Source: Pollenia angustigena (Eukaryota; Arthropoda; Insecta; Diptera; Polleniidae). Taken from it: a DNA stretch of 64,000 bases. Location of the stretch: contig OV884059.1 in the NCBI GenBank assembly GCA_930367215.1, positions 230,143,803 to 230,207,802 on the forward strand. Direction: 5' to 3'. The translations under genes and the position numbers were made by a program. Below the pieces are notes generated by a model. It had not been told where the DNA came from, ran no database searches, and saw nothing but the letters and a program-made list of their open reading frames with translations. Shown one piece after another: positions 26,401 to 35,968 of the stretch (position 1 is the first letter of the stretch; each line of letters starts with the position of its first letter).

Positions 26401-29400
26401 GAATTGTAAAAATCTGATACCAAATAACCTATCAGCAGCATTTTTACTGGTTTAAGCAAAAAAAGTACTTAATGCTTGTTGAAATAACACTATGCAACAA
26501 AATTAAACTTTAATCGTGATTTAATTCTCAATTTTTTTAGTGCATAACTGTCCTCTAGGTACAAAAACTTTGTAATTTGTAATGTTACATGTTCAAAATT
26601 TTGCAGACATATGCGTTATGATTTTGAAATTTTTGCAGATAGTTTATTAGGTCTTTAAGATGACGATATACATACACATTAAATTAAATAAGTTATGTAA
26701 AAGAGTAATAGCTTTTATTTCATTATTGAATTTATGTGTTGTTTCCGGTGACAAGCAATTGATTGTGTAGTCAAATTTATATGAAAAGTACTCAAAAAAC
26801 TGAGTGATTTTCATATAAATATTTCTAAACATGTTTTGCACATGGTATCCATCGATTAGCTGAATTCATTCAAACAAACTTTGAAAATGTCAATAAATTG
26901 ATTTCCAATGTTAAAAATATTTTCTTAAAGGTAAATATAACTATTAATCAGAGGTGTTCTGGAAATCGAAAACGCAAGAATTTAAAAGTCATTTTTTGAA
27001 TATGATTTTTGAAGTAAAAGAATTGTATGACAAATATTTCTCTATTAAACAGAATTCTATAAGAAAATTATATAAAATGGATAAATAGTGTATTAAAAAG
27101 AACTTGAAAGTTCTTACGAAAAATTTTAATTAATTTAAGAATTTTATTAAACCGCCATATACATTTTTCGTCTTTTGTGAATACATAAAATCAAAAGTTG
27201 TTAACAGATTTTAATCATTTATAGTTTGTTTTGTTTGCAATGTTGTTTTTTATATGACTGTATAAAATTAGAAGCATAGCTGCATTTTTCAATTTTTTAT
27301 GAATTTTTAAAAACAAAAATTCCGAAATTTTAATAAAAAAATTATTTTTTTTCCAGAAAAAAATTATGTTTCTAAAACGACTGCGCATATAAGAAAAACG
27401 TTTTACCTTTCTTAAAGTAAATTTTATTGCGGAGTTTCGGTTTTTTTTTTAATTTTTAAATAAGCTAAAGCGTTTTTGAGTTACGCGAATATATGTTGTG
27501 CAACCTCCTTAATTTTCGAAACAACGGTATATGGGTTATTCCAAAGTGTTGAACGTGACAGTCGTACGCATCAAAAATGCAATAACATTAAAAAAAGAAA
27601 TATTTTTACGTTCTCTAAACCCTTAAATTAAAGCACTCAGAAAGCACTGTTATCTATGCTAAAGTTTATCAAGGGCGCGATTCTAGGTCAAAGATAATGG
27701 CAAAAGAAGTAGCGGTTCGAACGTGAAAAAAACAGAAGTAGTTTTTGTGGCCGTGTATAAAAAGGCTTAATTCAGCGAAACCTGGCACAATTTTTTAGTC
27801 AAACTACTTTCAGAATTTTACGTCGCAATGTAACATTAAAATGTCTTGGTTTGATTCCAAAATCTTTTGTATTTTCTTTTTATTTTAAGCCAAAATCTGG
27901 GTCGATACGTGACATTTCGAACGTGAAATTTTTTCCGTAATAATTTAACTGAATAATGATTAAAATAAAATAAAAATTTACCGTTAATCCGGATAACATA
28001 TTTCTCTTTGAACTCTTCCTTAGATTACAGACCATGTAAGAAAAGATTTTTGGAATAATTTTATCAAATACCACCTCTTTTAAGGAAGATAATTTTAAAG
28101 AAAACATACAATAAAACATTCTCACAAATAAAAAATTACGTTTGCACAAATTTGCAGTCTGATTGTTCATCTAAGTGGACAAATTTATGGGTAAATTTAT
28201 AAAATTAGTAAAATCTAAATATTTCTCTATAACAATATTGTAAAATTATCAGCTTTTAATAACTTTTAAGTTTTCGGCCACGGTGGACCTTTTGACGGAA
28301 ATGCCCATATCTCGAAAACCAAAGCCAACATAAAGAAAAAAGTTTTAACTTTCTTAAAATAAATTTTATTGCGGAATTTCAGTTTTTTTAGTTTTTCAAT
28401 AAACTAAAGCGTTTTTGAGTTACGCGAACATATGTTGTGCAACCTCCTTAATTTTCGAAATAACGGTATATCTCGAAAACCAAAGCCAACATAGAAAAAA
28501 AGTTTCAACTTTCTTAAAGTAAATTTTATTGCGGAATTTCGGTTTTTTTTTAGTTTTTCAATAACCTAAAGCGTTTTTGAGTTGCGCGAACATATGTTGT
28601 GCAACATCCTTAATTTTCGAAATAACGGTATATCTCGAAAAGCAAAGCTAATCTAAAAAAACGGCTAGCACCACTGGATTCAGCGACCCCGAATTAGGTT
28701 AAAAATCTTTCGTTCGTATCATACTAATATATTAAACAGCAAATAACTTTAATCTATCTATACAATATATAATTTCTTAGTATGTCAGGATGTTAGCATG
28801 TATGTCCTATTCTTTCCGCAACTTTCTGAAGCCATCTGATGACATAGGAAGCTGAAATTTGGCACACTTGAAGTACTTTCTCTGCGGATGATCGTAACGA
28901 AGCCATATTTTTGATTTTCGGCTTTTCAACTAGTATAACTTTAAAGATCTGATAGAAAATATGTTTTTTTTTATAATATGGGGAACTTTGGGCCCCACCC
29001 GGCACGGCTAGGCACCGTCGGATTGACCTGAAAAATTAGATCATGATTTCTTACACCAAACCTCATATTTTAAGCAGCGCAACCAATTAAATTTAAAAAA
29101 AAAATTGCGACCAGTCTAATAAACATTCATACATATGTATGTTAAAAATATATGTTACAAAAACAACATTTTTACAAGCACCGCGAAGAAAACAACTCTT
29201 TCTAAAAATGAATCCTAATGTTGTACTTCCACCGTCTCCATGCCCAACTCGTTGGGGTACTTGGTTAGAAGCGGCAATGTACTACGCTGAACATCTTGAA
29301 GAAGTTAAAGCTGTTGTTTTAGAACTTGACAGTCAAGATGCCGACTCAATTGTGCAATCCAAAAAAATATTTGAAAACTCAGCACTAATTTCTCAACTTG

Positions 29401-30823
29401 CATTTCTAACTGCCTGTTTGTAGTACGCGAGCACAAAAGTGACTCGCTGAACTTACATTTAAAACAAAAACAAATTTTAAAATTTTGTTTGTCCTCTAAT
29501 GAAACTCTCAAATTTAAATATGCACTGTCAACCTCCGTTGATGTAGAAAGAAGCTTTTAACAGATCGACGTAGAAAATTAAAATTTGAAAACATAAAAGC
29601 CCACATGATAGTATATTGTAATAATTTGGATGATGTGGAAGAATTAGGATAAAACATTTTTTAGTGCTTTTTTTTTGCTGTTTTATCAATTTTTTTTTGC
29701 TTTTTTTTATAATATCTTTTTGCTGTAAAAGTATTGAATATTGCTTTTTTTGTCTTCTCTGGTGACAATATTTACAACAAATCATTTCAATATTGTGACT
29801 ATATTGTAAATTTGTTAAACAGTACGTTGTATTGATGTTGATAGTACCCACAACAACGTCGGTACAGCGGGTTGCTGATCTTTTTCTGACTGGGTAACTT
29901 GGTTGCAATGTACAACAGTCAATAAGTGGGTAGGATTGGAGAAATGTGCGTGGCAAACAATATAATTCTCTATATCTAGAAAACGTTAAGTGCACAAATT
30001 TAGTACATAAAGATTGGTTATCAATACACAACGCCTGTCAAAAAGTATGTGGAGGTGGATAAGTGGACGTGGCACCTCCCATACAAAGACAAAAGATTTC
30101 TGGAAAACGATACAGTTTGATTCGCATCAATACACGAAATTTAAAAAAAAAAGTTTACCAATATTATTTTGAAGCGCACTGGATTATGCTGGTACATAAA
30201 ATATAAAATACAGAACGATTAAAACAGCAACAAAGGTCTGTTTTGAATAATACAAAAAGACTGGTAATCGTATAAATATATTACATACATACTTACATTT
30301 TTTTAAATAATTGCACTTACGTTTTCAACTCATCCAACTTTTTGTCTAATAAGCGCAATAAGGCTCGACCTTCCATTATACCCAAGGATTTTAAAGTAGT
30401 TTTTGATAACTGTTCTGTACCAAAAATCTCCTGACGCATATAAAGTACTACGGGGCTTTCAAATTTTTTCAATTCAGTTTCTCCTTGCAATTTTTTAAGA
30501 ACATGCCATAAATTATCGTCTGGAATAAATTGAGCCTGTTTACGTGTGCCATCCTCAGTTTGCACACAAATGTCGACGGGGTGACTAATACGTTTTTTAT
30601 CCGTTTGGTACATTTCTAATAGACAATTATTTGGTAAACCACTGAAGCGAAACATTTGCGATAACGACACCTCTTTATTGTGATGTTTCAAACAGTGTTC
30701 CTCGCTTGGGAATCCTTGTTTTTTACAAACCTCCTCCAATATTTCCAATATTGTAGTGTTAGGCGTGACCTTAACATTTTGTCGCCTATTATTTGGTGTT
30801 AGAACCGTAACTTTGTATTCCAT
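8483..30823 (-). CDS. ASPSCR1: TUG / ASPSCR1 orthologue (UBX-domain tether protein), five coding exons
   Basis: Exons on the minus strand are 30823-30321, 9674-9326, 9264-8910, 8839-8653 and 8591-8483. All boundaries are GT..AG and the phases join without a stop to give 500 residues. Residues 1-75 are the TUG ubiquitin-like domain (starts MEYKVTVLTPNNRRQNVKV) and about 83-166 a second ubiquitin-like fold ending GRALLRLLDK. A low-complexity acidic linker follows. Residues about 357-440 form the UBX domain (QFPDRYVLQGMFKP, then ETPFYLF across the exon 3/4 junction, then FVPNALVHF). The C terminus is basic (GAIPKRPR). Mammalian TUG binds p97/VCP and tethers GLUT4 vesicles; the fly role is less defined. 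At 500 residues it is slightly shorter than the human protein. The 2nd to 4th introns are 61, 70 and 61 bp. The alternative donor CT|GTGTTA for exon 3 breaks the frame, so CTGT|GTTAGT was chosen. The gene symbol is that of the vertebrate orthologue. Confidence 0.93.
10484..10911. mobile_element. MITE, ACCCTGCAAATAA family (inverted copy)
   Basis: Same family as 1324-1664 in the opposite orientation, flanked on both sides by ACT (10481-10483 and 10912-10914), a likely 3-bp target duplication. It differs by an internal tandem duplication of about 52 bp (near 10671-10772) that doubles the GAGTAGTTTTAAAACTACTC palindrome. It lies in TUG intron 1. Confidence 0.75.
12120..12885 (+). pseudogene. LOA/R1-type LINE remnant: ORF1 piece and endonuclease start
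   Basis: 12130-12330 reads with frameshifts as an ORF1-like segment (VLAAVIDRTDPDRRNSVKRW). 12630-12860 reads LKVVQIKLHHCEAASTEL, then DYNVALI, then LNNNQVVGLKFTGYTLFVP, the N-terminal part of an APE-type endonuclease as in LOA/R1-like ORF2. There are stops and frame changes. The fragment is cut off at 12900 by the foldback element. The segment 11300-12100 may be more of the same element, but I cannot show it. Confidence 0.6.
12900..14546. mobile_element. Foldback element with ~290-bp inverted arms
   Basis: The left arm, 12900-13190, starts TCTGGGGGGTGAGAAATTCC. The right arm, about 14255-14546, is its reverse complement with only scattered differences, and both arms contain 'ttaaagaaattgtaattcta' on one strand or the other. 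A second matched block (ggggatttccccttttcta near 13303 and its complement near 14222) lies inside. The centre is occupied by a Jockey-type LINE fragment. No transposase is visible. Confidence 0.85.
13324..14159 (+). pseudogene. Jockey-type LINE fragment inside the foldback
   Basis: Reads LQSDLNNFFLWCN, then MELNLVKCKSMRFYRN, then FLDIGVLLDPKLNF (13324-13550), shifts frame, and continues with QLYVSLVRPILEYWSIIWD (about 13585-13640). This is the region just after the RT active site of Jockey-clade LINEs. It ends in an (aaat)n tail at 14137-14159. The copy is 5'-truncated and frameshifted. Confidence 0.75.
15285..15908 (-). pseudogene. Transposase-derived fragment, DUF7869-like
   Basis: One reading frame runs from 15908 to 15285 with a single in-frame TAA at about 15700. 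It starts MDPTKCTVCYDMQSVF and then has STFYYKRKLSMYNLTATI, a WRDSCVPQNKNQ motif (the usual form is SDSC.GQN+N) and PEHSLIQEVDCVHGVID (usual GHT.NE.D..H..IE). These are the conserved blocks of DUF7869-type RNase H-fold proteins often found in insect repetitive DNA; that assignment is from memory of the family. The 5' part is missing. One stop separates it from an open frame, so it decayed recently or is under little selection. Confidence 0.6.
16622..16945. mobile_element. MITE with ~35-bp inverted repeats
   Basis: The left arm (cgatacgctagaacccccaa, 16622-16657) is mirrored at 16907-16941. The interior has repeated runs of C and G (ggggtaa, cccccta) and no ORF. Confidence 0.7.
17640..19060. 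repeat. Degenerate satellite array, ~117-bp period
   Basis: Roughly a dozen diverged units, each with 'ggtcctgagtgaat', 'agaatctgtaagagg', 'ttggtacttttt' and 'aacataaaattaaac'. Spacing of the gtcctgagtg motif is mostly 115-120 bp (for example near 18141, 18258, 18377, 18494, 18608, 18729, 18845). Another partial unit is at 19205-19320. Related single-copy text (gagatacaaaaa...ggtgtctggtactttttt) flanks it at 17090-17540 and recurs at 22370-22900. Confidence 0.8.
20054..20179. mobile_element. Compact hairpin MITE (126 bp)
   Basis: Two near-perfect ~52-bp arms (CACCCCTATCGTGAATAAAA... and its complement) around a ~20-bp loop, flanked by AAT on both sides (20051-20053 and 20180-20182), a possible 3-bp target duplication. 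Confidence 0.8.
20680..21117 (-). mobile_element. tRNA-derived SINE, copy 1
   Basis: The minus strand carries a B box (GGGTTCGAGCCC, 20862-20873) in a tRNA-like context (GAGTGGTTGCGATCG upstream, GAGCCACGTCAAGAATG downstream), with an AT-rich body. It is nearly identical to 21240-21677. Confidence 0.6.
21240..21677 (-). mobile_element. tRNA-derived SINE, copy 2 (direct duplicate)
   Basis: Repeats 20680-21117 at a constant offset of 560 with one difference seen (cta versus gta just before the end). B box at 21422-21433, minus strand. Confidence 0.65.
21285..21887. repeat. 221-bp inverted repeat (long hairpin) formed by two SINE copies
   Basis: The left arm 21285-21505 and right arm 21667-21887 are reverse complements over about 221 bp with no gap detected, around a 161-bp loop. 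The right arm is an inverted SINE copy with its B box on the plus strand (21739-21750). A transcript across it would fold into a long double-stranded RNA. Confidence 0.9.
22370..23490. repeat. Dispersed copy of the satellite-flanking repeat
   Basis: Contains the 'aaaagagata' + 'acacttattgttgttcatt' + 'ggacaggtgtctggtacttttt' module two to three times, as at 17215-17350. No real coding potential: the overlapping short ORFs at 22825-23103 are chance. Confidence 0.55.
23498..23630. repeat. Dispersed repeat, 'caacatttttaatttttcg' family
   Basis: The same ~125-bp sequence ending 'gaaatgactttatacactac' occurs at 36187-36310 and 36572-36690. Here it is interrupted by the Helitron-like element that follows. 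Confidence 0.75.
23640..25681 (+). mobile_element. Helitron-like element
   Basis: The 5' part has the insect Helitron hallmark 'ataaaaatgaaaaatgtttg' followed by (tgtt)n, 'actcctaaactaatgaaccg' and 'ctgaaatttttacag'. The 3' end is 'gcgaagcgcaccgaattaag' + CTAG|T at 25678-25682, the CTRR-T terminus. Internal modules are repeated (for example 'agcagcgggggaagtgttac' at about 24282 and 25448). It encodes no Rep/helicase, so it is non-autonomous. The block 24700-25110 with repeated 'gtagcgtgcgtcac' differs from the rest and may be a passenger or insertion. Confidence 0.65.
25806..25940. repeat. Small inverted repeat around 'ctgcacaaaa'
   Basis: 'cttaagctgcac'/'gtgcagctaag' ends and 'tgtgcaggtaa'/'ttacctgcaca' inner arms form a ~130-bp hairpin, probably a tiny MITE. 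The rest of 25683-27350 is AT-rich without features. Confidence 0.5.
27360..28645. repeat. ~150-bp repeat, three copies, one displaced
   Basis: The unit contains 'aattttattgcggaatttc', 'taaagcgtttttgagttacg' and 'catatgttgtgcaacctcc'. Copies lie at about 27410-27540, 28315-28460 and 28468-28640; the last two are tandem. About 780 bp of unrelated AT-rich sequence separates the first from the second. Confidence 0.75.
29170..29652 (+). pseudogene. hAT-type transposase C-terminal fragment
   Basis: Reads LQAPRRKQLFLKMNPNVVLP, then SPCPTRWGTWLEAAMYYAEH and an EDVK/EEVK helix (29170-29420), breaks, and resumes with YALSTSVDVERSF and RRRKLKFENIKAHMIVYCNN, ending in a stop at about 29652. The TRWGTW block and the terminal SVDVERSF dimerisation motif are typical of hAT-superfamily transposases. 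The middle is deleted. It lies in TUG intron 1. Confidence 0.75.
29660..30200. repeat. Intronic repeat with Helitron-like 3' end
   Basis: Contains 'ggtggataagtggacgtggc' and ends 'gaagcgcactggattatgCTGGT', similar to the 3' end of the Helitron at 25681. It may be the right end of an older Helitron that was split by the hAT insertion. A 167-residue antisense ORF here is a by-product of T-rich tracts. Confidence 0.35.
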
Positions 30824-31190
30824 TATAGTAATATAAATTTTATTTCTTTTTTTTTTGTTATTTAGATTACTTTAATTGCAAAGTTGAATTGTAAATTTTC
30901 CGAACTAAAAGAGCAATTTTAAAAACAATTGTCATTGCAGAGCCATAAATTAGTCAAATCTTCATTTTATATTTTTGAACAAATCTAGTTTACCGACGCA
31001 GCTGCAAATAAAATAAAAATAGCCTATGAGCAAACGCATAGTTTTCGAGTAATGGACCTCTTACGTTTTCATATAAATATGCGATTTTTCATTACATTTC
31101 TGAACGTATATTGCCAATATTGCTAATTGAAGCTTTTGAAAATATCTTTTCTACATACATATGTATGTATGTATATACAAAATTAATTTA

Positions 31191-32010
31191 AAATTTCGGC
31201 AAAAGTGCACTTTACGGGGCGTACGAAAAAAAAAAATAAAAAAAATATGCTACCCGATTCAGAATAAAAAAAGAAAAAAACCATAATTAAAATTTAAGGG
31301 GGCTGAGGCCCGTGGGGCCCTCTGGACCCAAAAAACCGCCCCGCCCACTTAGTGGAATGTGTGGGTACTCAAATTAAAGGTAATTGTTGAAGAAAAACGA
31401 AAATAATAAAATTTAGGGCGGGCGGGACTTTTGGGGTCCTCTGGGTAAAAAAGTGCCCTCATCCACGCACATCTATGTGTAGGTACTCAAATTAAAGGAA
31501 GTTTGCTCACGATTGTAAATATTTTGTATTTTTTAATGTTATATGTTCGATTTAAAAAAAAAGAATTTTTTTTTTTTGCAACTAATAGCCTATTTCCGAT
31601 GTGCTAAAGAATACTTTTCAGCGTAGACGGCCTTCGGCCGGGCGCATGGATATAACAAATACCGGCTTCGCTAACTAAAGCTTCTCTGAATAGCCGGCCT
31701 TCGGCCGGGCGCAAGGATTTTCTCCTCTATGGCATAACAAAAACCGGCTTCTAACCTAAAAGTTACTTAAATTAACCTAGAGGGGAAAATAGTATGCGAA
31801 CACAAAAACAAAATACATATTTGCAATCGTGAGCAAATTACCTTTAATCACAAAGTGGGCGGGGCAGTTTTTTGGGTCCAGACGGCACCACGGGCCTCAG
31901 CCCCCCTAAATTTTAATTATGGTTTTTTTCTTTTTTTATTCTGAATCGGGTAGCATATTTTTTTTATTTTTTTTTCGTACGCCCCGTAAAGTGCACTTCA
32001 GCCAAAATTT
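31191..32010. mobile_element. Foldback/MITE with ~160-bp inverted termini
   Basis: Left arm 31191-31350 and right arm about 31855-32010 match as reverse complements ('aaagtgcactttacggggcg', then 'atgctacccgattcagaata', then a GC-rich block 'ggggctgaggcccgtgggg'). The interior has 'ggccttcggccgggcgca' twice (about 31628 and 31691). Non-coding. Confidence 0.85.
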
Positions 32011-32137
32011 CTTAAACCATTAAGAAACGGTGATGAGTTTGCGAAAATCAAGAGTTTTTAGTAAGCTAAATAATTAACATGGAGAAAAGATTTAGTTAGC
32101 GAAGCCACGACTGCCCCTAGTAAAAATAGATTTGCGT

Positions 32138-32279
32138 AGTGCCGTTTCACACACGTCAAGTTTGACTCGACAAGTCATGAGTTTTTAGGAGAAAGGGGAA
32201 AAGAAATGGCATTCTCTTTTCCCGTCTCTCCTAAAAGCTCAAGACTTGACAAATCAAACTTGACGTGTGTCCGGCACTT
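32138..32279. mobile_element. Small MITE (142 bp), AGTGCCG...CGGCACT ends
   Basis: Inverted arms 'cacacacgtcaagtttga' (about 32149) and 'tcaaacttgacgtgtgt' (about 32254-32270) with GTGCCG at the tips. No ORF. Confidence 0.7.
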
Positions 32280-32764
32280 ATATCTTAAGACGGTAATTAC
32301 ATAAGTTTGACTAGGCATAGCCGAATAAAACACTCTAACAAATATTTTACTTAACATAAAATAAAGAGTTAAATTTAAACTTGATATCACAGAAAAAAAT
32401 AACAACAGTTATTAAGTAATGAATGAAAATTTTTTAAAGTTTTTCAAATATATTTAACAATTTTATTAATTAACATGTTTGTAAATTGTCATATAAACAA
32501 TTCTGAACAAATTTAAAAATAAATACATACAATAAAATTTAGTTTGTGTCAAAAAAAAAAAAAATTTTAAATCAATATGAAAAAGTTTTTAACATTTTGG
32601 ACTTAAATAAATAAAAGGCGAAAAGATAGGCCGATTATTGAAAAACTGCATCAATGTATGGGGTAAGTAAAGTTTTTGTCGTGTGCACCCTGTAGTAGTT
32701 TAAAAATGTAAAAAAAAGAAGAAGAGAATAGGAGTAGGCAACGCGAGAGCTGGATAAATATTAA

Positions 32765-33066
32765 GACAGCTGCAAGGTCTATCCAATAGGTCTGCTTAAG
32801 AAGCCAGATGTTTATTTGGTTTTTTCCTCAACGATATCAAGAGTTGTTTACATTTTCCTTATATGTGTATATTTTTGTTTACTTTTTTGGTTTTTTGCCA
32901 CACATCAATGCACACAAAACACATTTTTCCTTTTGTTTTGCCTATGTAGTAGTAAGATTTTGACAACGGCGAGGAATTTTACACAAACAAAATGCCTGTT
33001 GTTTTTTGTATTGTTGTATTGTTGTAGTAGTAAGCAGACCTATTGGATAGGCCTTGGACAGCTGGA
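32765..33066. mobile_element. MITE with 'ctatccaataggtctgctt' inverted repeats
   Basis: 'cagctgcaaggtctatcc' + 'aataggtctgctt' on the left is mirrored by 'aagcagacctattggatagg' + 'ccttggacagctg' on the right. The interior shares an 'acacaaacaaaatgcctgtt' segment with the element nested at 51767-52004. Confidence 0.7.
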
Positions 33067-33082
33067 AGAAAAATATAACAAC

Positions 33083-34355
33083 CAGAGACCTGCGCCGAAG
33101 CGGCTTAGCCGGCTGTTAGCCAGCCGCCGATGAAAATATTTGTAGCCACCGCCGCCGAAAATTTTTCGGCTAAGAATCGGCTGCAGCTTAGCCACCGATT
33201 ACTTTGTAAAAAATTTTTATTCTCTTTTTTAAACACCTTGATACATTCTTTTTTGTTTGTCTATCCTTAAAAAGTGCAACTTTTAGTTTCTTGTTTAAAA
33301 AGCACCAAAATTTCATCATCAACATTTTTAAAATAACGACTGAGTGAATACTGGTGCAGTCGTTGATTATTTTTTGTGATAACTATTCTCTTTATTTTCC
33401 CGCCGAAAAGTTTTAACTCTGTAAAAATTTGACCAAATCACTTTTGTTAAACATCCTTAAGTGTTGATTGTTTTTAAAACTATATATTTGGCGGCAATTG
33501 AAAATTAAATAAATATGTGTGAGAATTAAGTGGTATCAATCGAAACATGTAAGGGTAACCTGTCCTGGGTTCGAGCTCAAATTCAGTCAAGAATGAAAAA
33601 TTAACAATAAATTTTAATTAATTTCATGTTGTTAAATTCAATTTAATGAATTTTAGCCTAATTAAAATATTAAAATTTGTATTAAAAACCATAAAAAGTT
33701 CAACAAAACAACCACAATACTAATTATTTTTTAAAACATCAAAAGTAATGGAGGATGAAACTGATTCCAGCGATACGGTTGCCGAGTTCAATTCAGATTT
33801 CGTACATTACGAAAATATGCTTAACAAGAAAAGTGAATTTAAAGTAAAACGAAAATATGTTTGTTTGCGTCACTACTGAGGTATTCGTGTACACGGTCAA
33901 CACACCAAGACTACCCTTCAACGTGGTCGAAATTTTGGTGTGTACTGCATCATTTTTTTAAGAGACCGTTTTCAAGCCGAACAAAGATAAATAGAAGTTC
34001 TAAAAACAGATGGTGTGTTTTATTATAGCTGTTTTATATGTAAAAATGTTAAATTTTGTACCTCTGGAATAGCTAATTATTCAATTAATGTTTGATTTCC
34101 TGTGTCATTGAAAACGTGTAATTCTTGTTTAAACAAAAACATATTTTTTTTTCAATGGGTAGTGAATTATAGAATGAAAAATGTTTTAATATAAACATAT
34201 ACAAATATGTTTGCACAAATGTACATACATATAATTTTAATATACATATCCCATCGGCTGACAGCCACATCGGCTAACAGCCGGAGCGAGCCGCCGCCGA
34301 GCATTTTTTTGCTTCAGCCGCCGCCGCCGATGAAATTCCACGGCGCAGGTCTCTG
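33083..34355. mobile_element. hAT-like non-autonomous element with 8-bp target duplication
   Basis: Termini CAGAGACCTGCGCCG and CGGCGCAGGTCTCTG, flanked by ATAACAAC on both sides (33075-33082 and 34356-34363). CAG-type ends plus an 8-bp duplication indicate the hAT superfamily. Subterminal regions are rich in GCCGCCG/CGGCT repeats, unlike the AT-rich surroundings. Inside are a diverged SINE (about 33525-33725, B box near 33567 on the plus strand) and a 43-codon ORF (33748-33879), which could be a transposase N-terminal relic; I do not recognise it. Confidence 0.85.
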
Positions 34356-34427
34356 ATAACAACACAAAAAAAAAACGTAAACAGTAAACAAAAACAAAAA
34401 GTAGGCATAAAAAAAACTTGTAAGAAA

Positions 34428-35010
34428 TTAATGGCGATTTCTTTTATGAGAAAAATGTTGCATTAATGTTACATGTTCTATATTTTTGTGTTCGTTTGTA
34501 CAAAAAATACAACTGTGGGAAAAATTTCCAAGTTCTTTTGTGAATATGTTGATAAAAAACGTGCAAAACATGTTGCATGTTTTACCCTTACTTTTACTTA
34601 AGGTGTTCATACTGCCCTGTCTTACAATTTTGGTACTTACTACTTTGTTTGTACAACCAATGTTTTATTTTGTTTGTCATAATTCATACAGCTCATAATT
34701 TTGTAAAAAAATTATTTTAAAACAAAATATAAATAAATTTACACATTAAAATAAAAAAAAAGTCTATTTATATGATAATCATTTAAATTTTTTAAGCCAT
34801 TAGTGATGTCAATATTTGTTTCCAAGCCATAATTGCGTGCAGAAACCGCTTAAATAGATTAAAAAATCGCTCATGAAGTACATTAATGATGAAAGTGTAA
34901 TAGTTGTAAATAAAAGCAACTAATTGTGTTCTATTGAAATTGCACAACATGTAACACTTCCAGTGATTATAGGTAACATTAGAAAATGTTACATGTACAT
35001 ACTGTAAGTG
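34428..35010 (+). mobile_element. Truncated relative of the 50133-50711 MITE
   Basis: Starts 'atggcgatttcttttatgag', contains the same 'acaaacaaagtagtaagtac'-type interior (seen on the other strand at 50445-50700), and ends near 'gataataggtaacatt'-like text without the second TIR. Short ORFs at 34486-34698 and on the opposite strand are shared only because the repeat is shared. Confidence 0.65.
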
Positions 35011-35126
35011 GCCAACGGAGAAATTGAATTTGTGAGCGGTATCAATAAAACTAAAAGTTTTAAAGTAAAGTTTGTTTGATTTTTTTTTTGTTAAATAAAA
35101 AAAAAAATAAAAAGAGAAACATTTAA

Positions 35127-35968
35127 CCCTCCGTTACTATCGTATATTTTACTTACATCAGTACTATCGTTGGGTGTAATCCAACCATGCCTTTTAAGTG
35201 CCATGCGTTTCTTAACTGTCAAATTCAAATATTCAAATAACGTAATTTTTTTAAATAATGAGCACTACAATACCGAATAAATTTAGTTTTATTCGTATAG
35301 CTATTATTTTATTTATGTATGTTGTTTATTTACATTTCATTAAAAAAAAAATAAAAAATTATATAAATGGATTATGTAAAACTAGTGATTATTAAGAAAA
35401 TTTGTAAGCCAATCCTATGCGGATTACTGATTTGGAAAGTTGAAAGGATATAGAAAAAAAAATTTTAATAACCTTTTTCTAAACAAAGTAAAATTTTTTT
35501 TTTTAACAACGTAAAATTTTGCGTAAAAATTGAGCGAATTACCAACAAAATTTAGTTACTCATTAATGTTTTTCGTAACTTTTTGACAATGCTGAGATTG
35601 TAGATTGATAGCAACTAGTACACAGTAGGTGGCTGTGACTTTTGAAAAAAAAAATTCGTATTTGCACAAAATGTAATCCCTAAAATGATGTACATGGTTA
35701 CTATCGATGGGTATAAAACACTCATCCCCCATATAAAAAAATGAAACGCTATTTCTATCGCGGGTGTAAACCACCCAAGCTCTTTTTAAAACAAATTTTA
35801 TATAAATTTAATCTCAAATTAATGTAGTATAATTTACTTCTTAACATAAAAAACTATTCAAAGATAGATTACATTTTACTAAAAGAACGATTTTCATGAA
35901 AAATGATATAGTTTTCTTTAAAGTTAAGCTTTTTGGGTGGAATCCACCCAGACGATAGTAACGCAGGG
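35127..35968. mobile_element. piggyBac-like MITE (TTAA target)
   Basis: CCCTCCGTTACTATCG at the left and CGATAGTAACGCAGGG at the right, each flanked by TTAA (35123-35126 and 35969-35972). TTAA duplication with CCC..GGG ends is diagnostic of the piggyBac superfamily. The 842-bp element encodes no transposase; the 72-codon minus-strand ORF at 35556-35774 has no DDD signature. The terminal 'actatcg..gggt' motif recurs inside (about 35168, 35700, 35755). Confidence 0.85.

Larger units (their letters stand above)
9675..30320 (-). other. Intron 1 of the TUG gene (about 20.6 kb)
   Basis: Bounded by a strong donor (AAAAC|GTAAGT at 30321/30320) and an acceptor (CCCTATTTTAG|ACAAGC at 9675/9674). No nested host gene was found on either strand. 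It holds at least a dozen transposon-derived segments, listed separately. The stretches 9760-10480, 10915-11300, 14560-15280, 15910-16600, 20190-20670, 21890-22370 and 25940-27350 are AT-rich with nothing I can name. Confidence 0.9.

Noticed and set aside
29528..30031. 167-codon minus-strand ORF
   Set aside because: Antisense to hAT transposase remains; its Lys-rich part comes from T-rich tracts, and there is no known domain.
34486..34698. 70-codon ORF with a homologue at 50445-50657, which suggested a conserved protein
   Set aside because: The similarity is explained by a shared MITE; both strands are equally open and there are no codon-type constraints.
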